A stretch of 64,000 nucleotides of DNA from Sphingobacterium sp. CZ-UAM (lineage in GTDB: Bacteria > Bacteroidota > Bacteroidia > Sphingobacteriales > Sphingobacteriaceae): NCBI RefSeq assembly GCF_002000245.1, contig NZ_MTCM01000005.1:248001-312000 (forward strand), read 5' to 3'. The notes beneath the pieces were generated by a model, which worked only from the letters and a program-made list of their open reading frames with translations, was not told where the DNA came from and made no database searches. Below are positions 1 to 9,703 of the stretch, piece after piece (within the stretch, counting starts at the first letter, position 1; each line of letters opens with the position of its first letter). Position numbers and translations under genes: made by a program.

Positions 1-444
1 TTTGATTCTAAATTCAAAGCACTTAATGGCAAGGAATATAATACCACATTTAACACCCGCTATGTTGCCAATCTGTTATTAGGAAAGGAATGGACGGTCG
101 GGAAAAATAAAAATAACCTATTTGGTATGAATGCCAAACTGATCTATGCCGGCGGCAGAAAATACTCGCCAGTGCTGGAAGAAGAATCTTTGCGACTGGA
201 TGAGGAAATCATCGACCAAAGCCGCATCAATACCTTAACTGCTGACCCCTATATCCGATTGGATTTTTCATCCAGCTATCGGATCAATCGTAAAAAAGTG
301 AGTCATCTCCTTATTCTGGATATTCAAAACCTCCTCAACAGGGAAAATACAGTTGGGATGCATTACAATTTCAGCAAACGTATCATCGAACCGCAAAAAT
401 GGACCGGTATAATCCCAACCATCAATTATCGGATTGAGTTCTAA
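1..444 (+). CDS. TonB-dependent receptor, C-terminal part (truncated by window edge)
   Basis: The reading frame is open from base 1, so the start lies outside the window and about 147 C-terminal residues are visible. They alternate hydrophobic and polar residues as in beta strands (for example YVANLLLGKEW, GMNAKLIYAGG, LLILDIQNLLN) and the protein ends in aromatic-rich IEF, the usual C-terminal signal of outer-membrane barrels. The GKEW...NAKLIYAGGRKYSP pattern is common in Bacteroidota TonB-dependent receptors that carry an N-terminal carboxypeptidase-regulatory-like domain. The substrate cannot be told from this fragment. It converges on the gene at 543-1235, with a hairpin between them. 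Confidence 0.75.
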   Translation, partial: FDSKFKALNGKEYNTTFNTRYVANLLLGKEWTVGKNKNNLFGMNAKLIYAGGRKYSPVLEEESLRLDEEIIDQSRINTLTADPYIRLDFSSSYRINRKKVSHLLILDIQNLLNRENTVGMHYNFSKRIIEPQKWTGIIPTINYRIEF

Positions 445-476
445 ACGAAGGCCAAAAAGCCCTGTGATATAAATAA

Positions 477-507
477 CTTGTTTCCTAAAATCAATTTAGG
501 AAACAAG
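477..507. terminator. Hairpin between convergent genes
   Basis: Perfect 13-bp arms (477-489 and 495-507) with a 5-base loop lie between two converging genes. Neither side has a long T run, so this is a plausible but weak bidirectional terminator. Confidence 0.5.
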
Positions 508-542
508 CTATTCATTTACCAGCTTAGCTGTTAAAACTGTTT

Positions 543-1235
543 TTAAAACTTGTAACCCAAAGAAATTCCAAATGAATGATTTCTTAACGATCTCCCAGTT
601 TTATAATCGCCCCATTTTGATTCCAGGTTAGCAATCCCTTTTTGAAACTCCATGCCAAAAAGATAATGTCCCCTGAATAGATAGTTTACTTTGGCCCGAG
701 CACCATAATCAAATGTTTTTCCAAGGATGTAATCCCCATAATCGGCTATGCTCGCATCATTTTGAAACTTAATATCTCCTTTGTTACCAATACCAATATC
801 ATCCATATAGACCTCTTCCGAGGTTTTCCATTTTCCCCCTAATCCATAAGCGATATAAGGCCCAAGTCCAAATTGCAGTTGATCGTTACCAACTGTTGAA
901 TTAAAAACAACATCAATGGGCAGCTCCAGATAGGAAGTATTAGCTTTAAAATTCTCGCCCCAGCCTATAAATTTACCTTCTTTTCGTTCAAAGCCCCGTC
1001 TAGCAAATACGAATGCTGGTTCAATAGCGAAACGCTCACTCATTCTTATCGTCGGACCTATTCCCAAATACAGACCTCCGACCGATTCAGTATTGGCTTT
1101 ATTCCCATCTTTATTTTTTGCATCAACATTCGAGAAATTCAGGCCTGCTTTCACATTCCATTTTGTTTGTGCATGGACGAGAAAGCTACCCACCGACAGG
1201 CATAATAACAACGACAGTTTTTTGATAGTTATCAT
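543..1235 (-). CDS. Small outer-membrane beta-barrel protein (PorT/OMP_b-brl type)
   Basis: A 230-residue protein with a clear signal peptide (lysines, hydrophobic core, cut after LVHAQ near residue 23). The rest is short amphipathic strands with glycines and aromatics (KAGLNFSNV, GPTIRMSERFAIEPAFVFARRG, LQFGLGPYIAYGLGGKW), ending in GISLGYKF with a terminal phenylalanine. The opening TKWNVKAGLNFSNVDAKN is typical of the Bacteroidota outer-membrane beta-barrel family that includes PorT-like proteins. These are often surface or assembly proteins; no specific function can be given. It is transcribed away from the PUL that starts at 1491. Confidence 0.7.
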   Translation of the reverse strand: MITIKKLSLLLCLSVGSFLVHAQTKWNVKAGLNFSNVDAKNKDGNKANTESVGGLYLGIGPTIRMSERFAIEPAFVFARRGFERKEGKFIGWGENFKANTSYLELPIDVVFNSTVGNDQLQFGLGPYIAYGLGGKWKTSEEVYMDDIGIGNKGDIKFQNDASIADYGDYILGKTFDYGARAKVNYLFRGHYLFGMEFQKGIANLESKWGDYKTGRSLRNHSFGISLGYKF

Positions 1236-1490
1236 AAAAGAAATAGGTTTATATAATCCTTATTATTAACGATAAACAGATGTAAACCGCTACTGTTGAT
1301 AATCAATTTAAGGAATAAATACGATTTTACCACAAATCTGATTTTATTTTCAGCTATTATATCCGTTCAAAACAAGACCATTTCTTTACGAAAACGATTG
1401 CGAAGAAAGCGTAAAATCAATGGTAGCGAATGCCGTAAATTCACTGTACAGAAAATTCGTTTTTTCATCCAATTAAATCTAACAAAGCCT

Positions 1491-4400
1491 ATGATTAAGA
1501 TCCAAAACGCATCCTTTGCGAAAAATCGCTGGGTGCACGCGGCAATTCCATTATCCTGCCTGTTGGTCGTATCCAATCTGGCAGCATCCCAGGCCGCCCC
1601 TTCGGCGCCTAAATTTATGCCGAGTAAACTTTCACTAGCTATACAACAAAATTCCATTCAAGGTAAAGTTGTGGACAGCGAAGGCAAGGGGATCGCAAAT
1701 GTAACGATCCAGATTAAAGGAACCAATCAAGCCACATCAACCAATGCAACCGGTTCCTTCGAACTCAATAGCCAACAGAAAGAGGTCACCTTGGTCGTGA
1801 GAAGTATTGGCTATAAAGCCATTGAAACAACAGCCCGTGCAGGTTCACCTTTAACCATTACATTGGATAAAGAATCCAAAGGGCTCGAAGAAGTTGTCGT
1901 CGTTGGTTTCGGTACCCAGAAAAAAGAAAATGTAACCGGTTCGGTATCCTCTGTTCAAATGTCTGAAGTCCTGGAAAGCAGACCCGTCACCTCCCTATCA
2001 GCAGGTTTAGCAGGTCAGGCACCCGGTCTATATGTCAATCAGGGCTCGGGTAGACCCGGGAGCGACGGTGGTACTCTTCGGGTACGTGGCCAGGGAACAT
2101 TGAATAACGCCAATCCGCTTGTCGTGATCGATGGTGTGATCGGTGATATGAACCTCATCAATCCGCAGGACGTCGAAAGTATTTCGGTATTAAAAGATGC
2201 TGCTTCGGCTTCTATTTACGGCTCCCGCGCGGCTAACGGAGTAATCCTCATCACGACGAAAAAGGGAAAGACCGAACAGTTTAAGGTGACCTATAATAAT
2301 TATTTCTCTAGCCAGAAACCTTCCAATACCATCCATATGGTTTCCAACTATGCCAATTACATGGAGCTGATCAATGAAGGTTACAAAAATGGCGACCCGA
2401 ATGCGAAACCTACATTTTCGCAGGAGAAAATAGACCTCTGGCGGCAGAACGCTGGCCAGGATCCATTGAAGTATCCCAATACAGATTGGGTTTCTGATCT
2501 CTTCCAAAACAAGATCAGCCAAAACCACAATTTGTCCTTTACTGGCGGAAGTGAAAAAATCAAGTTCTTTGGCTCCTACGGTCTATTGAACAATCCTGGA
2601 ATTATCGAGCAGGCAACCTATAAACGTCATACTGGACGTATCAATCTGGAAGCCGATGTAAAACCCTGGCTGACCTTGGGCGCGAATATCAACGGTGTTG
2701 TGTCAAAAACCGATATCGGTACCAATATCATTGATGATGTATTCACCTTTGCTGGGGCTAGTACCCCAGGGATGGTGCTAAGAGCGCCGGATGGCCGATT
2801 TGGCTCACCCAACAATCCAGAGGACGACCCACAATCCAACAATGTGCTTCATCGCTTATACGGACAAAAAGGCAATATCAATAAGAATCGCTTTGTATCA
2901 CGTTTTTATGGAAAGTTAAAACCGATCGAAGGTCTTTCCATCGAAGGTTCATACACGTATACTTATGATGATGATTTTATCTATTCACAGCCTGTTTTTA
3001 ATGACCGTTGGAATTTCCTGACAAATACTGTCGCCAGCGCAGGTACAGGTCGTTCCTCCGTGACCAACGAATCTGTTAAATCATATCGTTATTACATGGA
3101 TGGGATTGCCAAATACAAGAATACTTTGTTTGAGAAATTAAACTATGAAGTGATGGTGGGGGCCAGTCAGGAATATTTTAAAGACGGTTGGTTTGCGGCA
3201 TCCAAACTTGATCTCGTCGATCCCTCACTGACGGTATTAAACGCGGCGACCATGGATGCTTCCGCCTCAGGAAACATTACGGATTGGGCCATGCGTTCCT
3301 TCTTCGGTCGGCTTAACCTCTCCTGGGACGATAAATACCTCCTGGAGGCCAATCTCCGTACGGACGGCTCCTCTCGCTTTATGACAGGAAAAAGCAGATG
3401 GGGGACCTTCCCTTCGGCATCTTTTGGCTGGAAGATCTCTTCCGAGGATTTCTATGATGTCAAATGGATGCCAAGTCTTAAGTTCCGTGCCTCCTATGGT
3501 GCACTGGGTAACAATGGTACCTCAGATGCATCCTTCCGCAGGGACGCAAATATTAACAATTACGAATATTTGACATTGTACAATCCAGCCAATTATATCC
3601 TGAACAATCAACTCTATGTCGGATTTGCACAGACTGTGTTGAGCAACCCTCTATTGACCTGGGAAAACACCTACATCCTGAATGCGGGACTAGATTTTGA
3701 CCTCTTCAATTACAAACTGAATGGTTCCATTGATGTCTTCAATAAAGTAACCAACAATATCCTGATCAACCTCCCAGCACCTTTGGTTGCCGGAAATGCC
3801 ACCATACCACGTACCAATGCTGCGAAAGTACGTAATAATGGTATTGAACTTAACCTCAATTACCGCGATAAGATCGGTGACGACTTCAAGTTCAACATTG
3901 GTGGTAACTTTACTTTCATCGACAATAAAGTGGTCAAATTTAAGGGTAACGACAAATCTATTTCGGGATCAAACTTAATTCAGGAGGGTTATGCCATCAA
4001 CACGCAGTATATTCTATTGACCGACCGGATCTTGCAGACCGATGCGGATATGCAGCTTGTACAACAAATGATCGATAATGCACCTACTGATCCGAATACA
4101 AATCAAAAAGTAAACCCTTTTGCATCCTATGGAACACCAAAAAAAGGCGATTTACTGTATCGGGATACCAATGGTGATGGCATCATTAATGACAATGACC
4201 GTGTACCTGTCGGACATGGTACTGCACCAAGGATCACTTATGGCTTTAATATGGGATTCGATTACAAAGGCTTCGACTTTTCCGTTTTCCTACAGGGTAA
4301 TGCCGGCAATAAAGCGGTATGGATAGATAATTATTACACCCCTACTGTACGTTGGGGTTATCAGATCAATCAGGAGATCGCAGATGGCCGATGGACAGAG

Positions 4401-4694
4401 GGCGCCACGGACGCTAAGTACCCGCGGTTATTACCATACACAGATACAAGGAATATCAAAAACAGTGATTTTTGGTTACAGAACAAGGCTTTTATCCGTG
4501 TAAAAAATATTCAGCTCGGCTACACGATTCCGAACGAAATTACCAAACGTATCCAGGTGCAAAACTTACGTGTTTTTGGCTCACTTGAAAACTTTTGGAC
4601 GATTACCAAGTATAAGGGCTTCGATCCCGAGGTGAGTGGCACCAATTACCCTACAATGAAGCAGGCTGTTTTCGGTCTTAGTTTAACATTTTAA
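1491..4694 (+). CDS. SusC-family TonB-dependent outer-membrane receptor (PUL pair 1)
   Basis: A 1067-residue SusC-like transporter. In order: signal segment (about 15-36), carboxypeptidase-regulatory-like domain (about 56-127, IQGKVVDSEGKG...), TonB-box-like EEVVVVGFG (about 133-141), plug with the family signatures VIDGVIGD and SVLKDAASASIYGSRAANG, and a barrel ending in FGLSLTF. The frame is open upstream to 1296, but that extension needs a TTG start and adds a basic, non-signal stretch. The ATG at 1491 puts a signal peptide at the N-terminus and is preferred. It is followed 13 bases later by its SusD partner. SusC proteins import oligosaccharides by TonB-dependent transport, with SusD as lid. 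Neighbouring lyases and the GH88 suggest a uronic-acid-containing ligand. Confidence 0.93.
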   Translation: MIKIQNASFAKNRWVHAAIPLSCLLVVSNLAASQAAPSAPKFMPSKLSLAIQQNSIQGKVVDSEGKGIANVTIQIKGTNQATSTNATGSFELNSQQKEVTLVVRSIGYKAIETTARAGSPLTITLDKESKGLEEVVVVGFGTQKKENVTGSVSSVQMSEVLESRPVTSLSAGLAGQAPGLYVNQGSGRPGSDGGTLRVRGQGTLNNANPLVVIDGVIGDMNLINPQDVESISVLKDAASASIYGSRAANGVILITTKKGKTEQFKVTYNNYFSSQKPSNTIHMVSNYANYMELINEGYKNGDPNAKPTFSQEKIDLWRQNAGQDPLKYPNTDWVSDLFQNKISQNHNLSFTGGSEKIKFFGSYGLLNNPGIIEQATYKRHTGRINLEADVKPWLTLGANINGVVSKTDIGTNIIDDVFTFAGASTPGMVLRAPDGRFGSPNNPEDDPQSNNVLHRLYGQKGNINKNRFVSRFYGKLKPIEGLSIEGSYTYTYDDDFIYSQPVFNDRWNFLTNTVASAGTGRSSVTNESVKSYRYYMDGIAKYKNTLFEKLNYEVMVGASQEYFKDGWFAASKLDLVDPSLTVLNAATMDASASGNITDWAMRSFFGRLNLSWDDKYLLEANLRTDGSSRFMTGKSRWGTFPSASFGWKISSEDFYDVKWMPSLKFRASYGALGNNGTSDASFRRDANINNYEYLTLYNPANYILNNQLYVGFAQTVLSNPLLTWENTYILNAGLDFDLFNYKLNGSIDVFNKVTNNILINLPAPLVAGNATIPRTNAAKVRNNGIELNLNYRDKIGDDFKFNIGGNFTFIDNKVVKFKGNDKSISGSNLIQEGYAINTQYILLTDRILQTDADMQLVQQMIDNAPTDPNTNQKVNPFASYGTPKKGDLLYRDTNGDGIINDNDRVPVGHGTAPRITYGFNMGFDYKGFDFSVFLQGNAGNKAVWIDNYYTPTVRWGYQINQEIADGRWTEGATDAKYPRLLPYTDTRNIKNSDFWLQNKAFIRVKNIQLGYTIPNEITKRIQVQNLRVFGSLENFWTITKYKGFDPEVSGTNYPTMKQAVFGLSLTF

Positions 4695-4707
4695 GTTGTC
4701 AACTATC

Positions 4708-6411
4708 ATGAAAAAGATTTCACTACTCATAGCTGGATGCATTGCATTATCATCTTGTTATAAACTCGATACAACACCCTACAGTCAGGTCAGTGCCGAT
4801 ACATTCTGGCAAAATGAAGACCAGGCACTTGCTGGAATACTCGGTTGCTACAATGATCTCAAAAAGGAAGCGACCTTCGGTTTACAATTTTCCTATGACG
4901 GACTCAGTGATATTGGACTTGGCTATGACCCTCCGGGCCTTGGCGAGGTGATCAGCGGTACATTTACAGACCGCTCATCCATTATCGTGGATAGGTGGCA
5001 GGCCGGGTATGACCTGATCCAACGCTGTAACCATGCTATCGCCCATATTCAGCCCATGACCATAGACAAAGCGAAACAGGAAGGTTTTATTGCCGAGGCT
5101 AAATTTCTCCGGGCGCTAATGTATTTTCAATTGACAAACCTCTATGGGGCTTTGCCTATATATGATGAGACCGTCGATCTGAACAAAGATTTCAGTTCAC
5201 TCAAAAATAGCCGTTCTTCGGTTGAAGATGTCAGGAAATTTATCCTCGCCGACCTCAACTACGCTGTCGATAAGCTACCCGTAACATATGATGCCAAACA
5301 TTATGGCCGAATCACAAAGGGTGCAGCTTATGCATTAAGAGGTAAAGTGGCGCTATACAACAAAGATTGGACCTCGGCAATCCGGGATTTCGAAGAGGTT
5401 GTCTACAATAAAACGAACAGCTACGGTTATAACCTGCATGCAAATTATGCGGCTTTATTCACGCCAGAGGGGGATCAATCGCCTGAAATGATCTTTGCGA
5501 TACAGAACATGGGTGGAACAGGATTTCCTTATGGAATGCCGATGGCCTTCTACATGGGAACAAGATCGACTTTTGGCAGTGACTGGAACAACTGTATGCC
5601 CAGTACGCGGCTTGCAGACCGTTATGAAAATCGGGACGGTAGCCCTTTCAACTGGAATGACCATTTCCCCAATTATAACGCCGACAATGCCGTCAAAAAA
5701 CAGGCGATGGAATCCACGCAATCCGGCGGGGTATTGACAAAGGTACCGGACACGGCCAAGATACGTCAGATCTATGCCAACCGCGATCCACGGATGAATC
5801 AGACGCTTATCGTCCCTTATTCACATTATTTGGGCTGGAATGCCAACAAAGAACGTGACATGCAATTTATTCTTGCAACAGGGGTAAATGAAAATTTCGG
5901 ACAGATCCGTAATAACCGCGGCTGGTATACCTACTTATGGCGCAAATTTGTCCCTGAAGGTAACCTTAAAGGCGCTATTACCGACCGCGCGCATACACCG
6001 ATCAACTTCCCGGTCCTTCGTTTGGGAGACGTATTGTTGATGCTCTCCGAAGCCTACAACGAAACCAATCAGCTTGACAAAGCAATCACGGAACTGAATA
6101 AAGTCCGTACACGTTCAAAAATGCCGGCCTTAAACAGTGGCAGTTCATTTTTGGTCGTGAATAATAAATCGGAGATGAGTAAGCGTATTCAGCACGAACG
6201 TGCAGTCGAACTTGCGGGAGAAGGCTGGCGTTATTTTGACCTCAAACGCTGGAACTTATTGGAAGAGCTGTCGAAAGGCATTATCGAAAAGGGCATTACC
6301 GGTGATAATCTAGTTACCAGGGGATATCAAACCCGACATAAACTCTGGCCAGTGCCGGGGCAAGAAATAGAAATGAATGCCGCACTTCTACCCCAAAATC
6401 AAGATTGGTAA
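4708..6411 (+). CDS. SusD/RagB-family glycan-binding lipoprotein (PUL pair 1)
   Basis: A 567-residue surface lipoprotein. The signal ends in the lipobox LSSC with Cys17 as lipidation site. SusD hallmarks follow: an early SADTFWQNEDQALAGILGCYNDL segment, AEAKFLRALMYFQL in the TPR-like helical part, LRLGDVLLMLSEAYNE, and a C-terminal HERAVELAGEGWRYFDLKRW followed by LWPVPGQEIEMN. A TTG 12 bases upstream could start the frame, but the ATG at 4708 gives a normal signal. Its stop codon lies 3 bases before the next ATG, so the two are probably translated together. It should cap the SusC barrel and bind the oligosaccharide. Confidence 0.93.
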   Translation: MKKISLLIAGCIALSSCYKLDTTPYSQVSADTFWQNEDQALAGILGCYNDLKKEATFGLQFSYDGLSDIGLGYDPPGLGEVISGTFTDRSSIIVDRWQAGYDLIQRCNHAIAHIQPMTIDKAKQEGFIAEAKFLRALMYFQLTNLYGALPIYDETVDLNKDFSSLKNSRSSVEDVRKFILADLNYAVDKLPVTYDAKHYGRITKGAAYALRGKVALYNKDWTSAIRDFEEVVYNKTNSYGYNLHANYAALFTPEGDQSPEMIFAIQNMGGTGFPYGMPMAFYMGTRSTFGSDWNNCMPSTRLADRYENRDGSPFNWNDHFPNYNADNAVKKQAMESTQSGGVLTKVPDTAKIRQIYANRDPRMNQTLIVPYSHYLGWNANKERDMQFILATGVNENFGQIRNNRGWYTYLWRKFVPEGNLKGAITDRAHTPINFPVLRLGDVLLMLSEAYNETNQLDKAITELNKVRTRSKMPALNSGSSFLVVNNKSEMSKRIQHERAVELAGEGWRYFDLKRWNLLEELSKGIIEKGITGDNLVTRGYQTRHKLWPVPGQEIEMNAALLPQNQDW

Positions 6412-6413
6412 AC

Positions 6414-8336
6414 ATGAAAAGATATCTAATCCTATTCTTTTACCTCAGTAGTCTCTCTTTTCAGGGACTACTGGGAAAAGAATTAAAGCTACTCACAGGC
6501 ACTTTTAAACAGGAAGATCTCAAGCTCAGCCTGAGCCGCGACAAGTCTTGGATTCCCTACCCAGACTATTCCGATCGCAAAGCATGGGATCAGCTGATAG
6601 CCCCCTTTCGGGAAGAGGTTATCGCGAAAGGAGACAAAGCCTTAAACTATCAATGGCAGGTCGTCAAAGCAACCGATTATCTGGAATATGAACGTTCGGG
6701 CAATCGCAATATGATGGAAAAGCCGATGAATGAAAACTGCTCTGCCCTCACCAATCTATTGTTAGCTGAGTTGGCAGAAGGAAAAGGGCGTTACATCGAT
6801 CAGATCCTAAACGGTACCTGGCATATGACCGAGATGTCAACCTGGTCATTATCGGCCCACCTACCCGCTTTCCAATCCAGCAAAAGATCGCTTCCACAGG
6901 AACGCACACACGTGATCGACCTGATGGCTGGCGATGTAGGATCCTTACTCTCATGGATACATTATTTCTTTCGGGATACCTTCAATACCATCAATCCCGA
7001 AATTAGTGTTCGCTTAAAACAGCACATCCAACAACGCATTATACAGCCCTATCTCGACCGTAACGATATGTGGTGGCAGGGCTTTGAACTCAAGGGAAAT
7101 CAACTGGTCAACAACTGGAACCCCTGGTGCAATTTTAATGTACTTACCTGCCTATTGCTGGTGGAAGACAATCCGGATGTTCAACTGAGCGGGATCTATA
7201 AAACAATGACTTCGGTCGATCGCTTTACCGACTATATCAAAAAAGACGGAGCCTGCGAGGAAGGACCGTCCTATTGGGGGCATGCTGCCGGTAAGTTATA
7301 CGATTACCTGAAGATCCTTGCCCTGGCAACACAAAACAAGATCAGTATCTTTGATAAGCCACTTATCCGCGATATGGGTGAATACATCGCCCAATCGTAT
7401 ATCGGCGGAGACAGATGGGTGGTCAATTTTGCGGATGCCTCCGCCAAAGGCGGTGGGGATCCGCTACTCATCTATCGTTATGGGCAAGATGTACATAGTA
7501 CCGAAATGATGCAATTTGCGCGATATATGAAAGACCTTGGCGGTAAAGGTGCCGGCTTCAAACCATCACGGGATATCTTCCGTGCATTTGAAGACCTACG
7601 CTGTTTTCCGCAGCTTCAGCACACACAGCCAGCACTTCCTCAAAATGCCTTTAAGTGGTACCCGGAAACGCAGTTTCTCTATCTAAAAAAGGCAGGTTTT
7701 TTCCTCGCCGCCAAGGGTGGTTTTAACAATGAGAGCCACAACCATAACGATGTCGGAAGTTTTATTCTATACCAGGACCAGCAGCCCCTTTTTATTGATG
7801 CCGGTGTCGGAACCTACACGAAAAAAACATTTAGCGACGACCGCTATAGTATCTGGACCATGCAGGGTGCCTACCACAACCTTCCACTGATCAATGGCAC
7901 TGATCAGGCCTTTGGTAAGGAATATAAAGCCGAAAATGTGGTATTCCTACCTGAACAGAATAAATTCCAGCTTGATATCGGGAAAGCCTATCCAAAGACA
8001 GCCAATATTGAACATTGGATCAGAAGTTACAGCCTGACAATAGAAGGTCTGACCATTGCGGACGAGTTTAAGATCAAAAATCCGACTCAGTCCAATATTG
8101 TTCATTTTTTAGTTTCAAGAGAACCTCAGATCAACAAGGGCCTGATTGTGATGGGCGACGATCTGGCCGCATTGCATTTTAATCCCGCACAGTTCACTGC
8201 TTCCTACGAAGCTATTCCGCAGGATGATCCTCGTCTGGGTCAGGTATGGGGCAAGCAGCTTTACCGCATCAGCCTCAAGGCCAAACGTATCAAATCGACA
8301 GGAAAATATAGTTTTATCATTAAAAAAGCCAAATGA
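6414..8336 (+). CDS. Heparinase II/III-family polysaccharide lyase
   Basis: A 640-residue secreted protein with a signal peptide (MKRYLILFFYLSS...). The N-terminal half is an alpha-helical toroid-like domain (WWQGFELKGNQ, NNWNPWCNFN, CEEGPSYWGHAAGKLYDYL). The second half has the heparinase II/III signature SHNHNDVGSFILY followed by PLFIDAGVGTYT and YHNLPLING, which places a catalytic-type histidine. The family breaks uronic acid-containing polysaccharides by beta-elimination, leaving an unsaturated uronate, which the GH88 two genes downstream would remove. Several PL families share this fold (PL12, PL21, PL33 and others) and I cannot choose among them by eye. It overlaps the next gene by ATGA. 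Confidence 0.85.
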   Translation: MKRYLILFFYLSSLSFQGLLGKELKLLTGTFKQEDLKLSLSRDKSWIPYPDYSDRKAWDQLIAPFREEVIAKGDKALNYQWQVVKATDYLEYERSGNRNMMEKPMNENCSALTNLLLAELAEGKGRYIDQILNGTWHMTEMSTWSLSAHLPAFQSSKRSLPQERTHVIDLMAGDVGSLLSWIHYFFRDTFNTINPEISVRLKQHIQQRIIQPYLDRNDMWWQGFELKGNQLVNNWNPWCNFNVLTCLLLVEDNPDVQLSGIYKTMTSVDRFTDYIKKDGACEEGPSYWGHAAGKLYDYLKILALATQNKISIFDKPLIRDMGEYIAQSYIGGDRWVVNFADASAKGGGDPLLIYRYGQDVHSTEMMQFARYMKDLGGKGAGFKPSRDIFRAFEDLRCFPQLQHTQPALPQNAFKWYPETQFLYLKKAGFFLAAKGGFNNESHNHNDVGSFILYQDQQPLFIDAGVGTYTKKTFSDDRYSIWTMQGAYHNLPLINGTDQAFGKEYKAENVVFLPEQNKFQLDIGKAYPKTANIEHWIRSYSLTIEGLTIADEFKIKNPTQSNIVHFLVSREPQINKGLIVMGDDLAALHFNPAQFTASYEAIPQDDPRLGQVWGKQLYRISLKAKRIKSTGKYSFIIKKAK

Positions 8337-9595
8337 AAAGAAGAAATTGGATCCAAGCCGTAACATTAACGACCGCAGGAGCGTTAATGAACAGCCGCTT
8401 ACTTGGTCAAAGCAAATCCGGCGGTTCAACAGTGCAACCTTCTACTGACGATCGTGCGTATTGGGTGTCTATTTTAACAAAAATGGCCACTCCTATTCTC
8501 GATCGAATCAGCAAAGAGCGCTTTCGCGCGGAAATGCCAATTGTCAAAAGTGAAACTTATGACTATATAGATCCCAGTGTGGGGTATTTGGAAGCCTTTG
8601 GCCGATTATTGGCCGGTATGGCTCCATGGCTGGCTCTGCCTGACGATAAAACCGCAGAAGGGAAGTTGCGTGCTCAATTTAAACAACAGGCCTTGCTGGG
8701 CATACAACATGGTGTAAATCCTGCTTCGGCTGATTATTTCTCCTGGCGTAGCAAGTCCAAGCAACCACTGGTGGATGCGGCACATTTGGCGCAGGCATTT
8801 ATGCGTGCCCCAAAAGCATTATGGGACCCGTTGCCGCAGACAACAAAGCAACAGGTTATTACTGAATTAAAACACTTGCGTTGGGTTAAACCTAACGAAA
8901 GCAACTGGCTATTATTTGCCGCAATGACCGAAACTTTTCTCTACAGTATCGGTGAAGATTGTGTCCGCGAGAAAATAGACTATGCGGTAAACAAATTTGA
9001 TCAGGAATGGTACGTCGGCGACGGCTGGTATAGCGACGGAGCACGATTTAGTTTTGATCATTACAATGGTTATGTCATCCATTGTATGCAAGTAGAGACC
9101 TTAAAAAATAACCTTAGCGCCGATGCGAAATACCAACCCATGTATGACCGTGCTTATAAACGTATGCAACGTTATGCGCATCATCTGGAGCGCATGATTT
9201 CACCCGAAGGCACCTACCCTGTTGTCGGGCGGAGTGCAACGTACAGAAATGCAGCCTTCCAACCCCTGGCTGCGGTCGCACTCGATGGGAAGCTCCCTCC
9301 AGATCTTTCCAATGGACAGGTGCGCGCAGCATTGACAGCAGTCCTCAAGCACATCTACGCCGATCGCATTTTTCATGAGGATGGCTGGATGGCACTGGGA
9401 TTTCTCAATGCCGATCAGGGAAAGATAGCAGACAGCTATACGAACTCCGGTTCGCTCTATACTGCCTCCCTCTCATTTTTACCGCTAGGGCTGCCGCCGA
9501 CGCATGCTTTTTGGTCTGATGCTGCTGCACAATGGAGCTCGCAAAAAGCTTTTGCAGGTTTACCTTTTCCAAAAGATTATTATGTAACTTACTAA
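8333..9595 (+). CDS. DUF2264 family protein, probable uronic-acid-active glycoside hydrolase
   Basis: A 420-residue protein whose start overlaps the lyase stop codon (ATGA). The N-terminus, KRRNWIQAV followed by a hydrophobic stretch and LLGQ, resembles a Tat-like or standard export signal. The body matches the DUF2264 pattern: WVSILTKMATPILDRI, GYLEAFGRLLAGMAPWL, SNWLLFAAMTETFL, and GDGWYSDGARFSFDHYNGYVIH. As I recall, DUF2264 members include enzymes classified as GH154 acting on glucuronides. The neighbourhood fits that role, but specificity is inferred. The fold is expected to be an (alpha/alpha)6 barrel like GH88. Confidence 0.8.
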   Translation: MKRRNWIQAVTLTTAGALMNSRLLGQSKSGGSTVQPSTDDRAYWVSILTKMATPILDRISKERFRAEMPIVKSETYDYIDPSVGYLEAFGRLLAGMAPWLALPDDKTAEGKLRAQFKQQALLGIQHGVNPASADYFSWRSKSKQPLVDAAHLAQAFMRAPKALWDPLPQTTKQQVITELKHLRWVKPNESNWLLFAAMTETFLYSIGEDCVREKIDYAVNKFDQEWYVGDGWYSDGARFSFDHYNGYVIHCMQVETLKNNLSADAKYQPMYDRAYKRMQRYAHHLERMISPEGTYPVVGRSATYRNAAFQPLAAVALDGKLPPDLSNGQVRAALTAVLKHIYADRIFHEDGWMALGFLNADQGKIADSYTNSGSLYTASLSFLPLGLPPTHAFWSDAAAQWSSQKAFAGLPFPKDYYVTY

Positions 9596-9703
9596 TAAAT
9601 AATACGATCAAGGTAGCATACCTGTCAGTTCATTTATATCCGCGAGACTATATATACTACCAAGGCAGCATGATTACCTTAAAAAATAACTGATGAACAA
9701 ATA

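Noticed and set aside
1296-1490. In-frame upstream extension of the first SusC
   Set aside because: It would start with TTG and add a basic stretch in front of a clear signal peptide; the ATG at 1491 is better.
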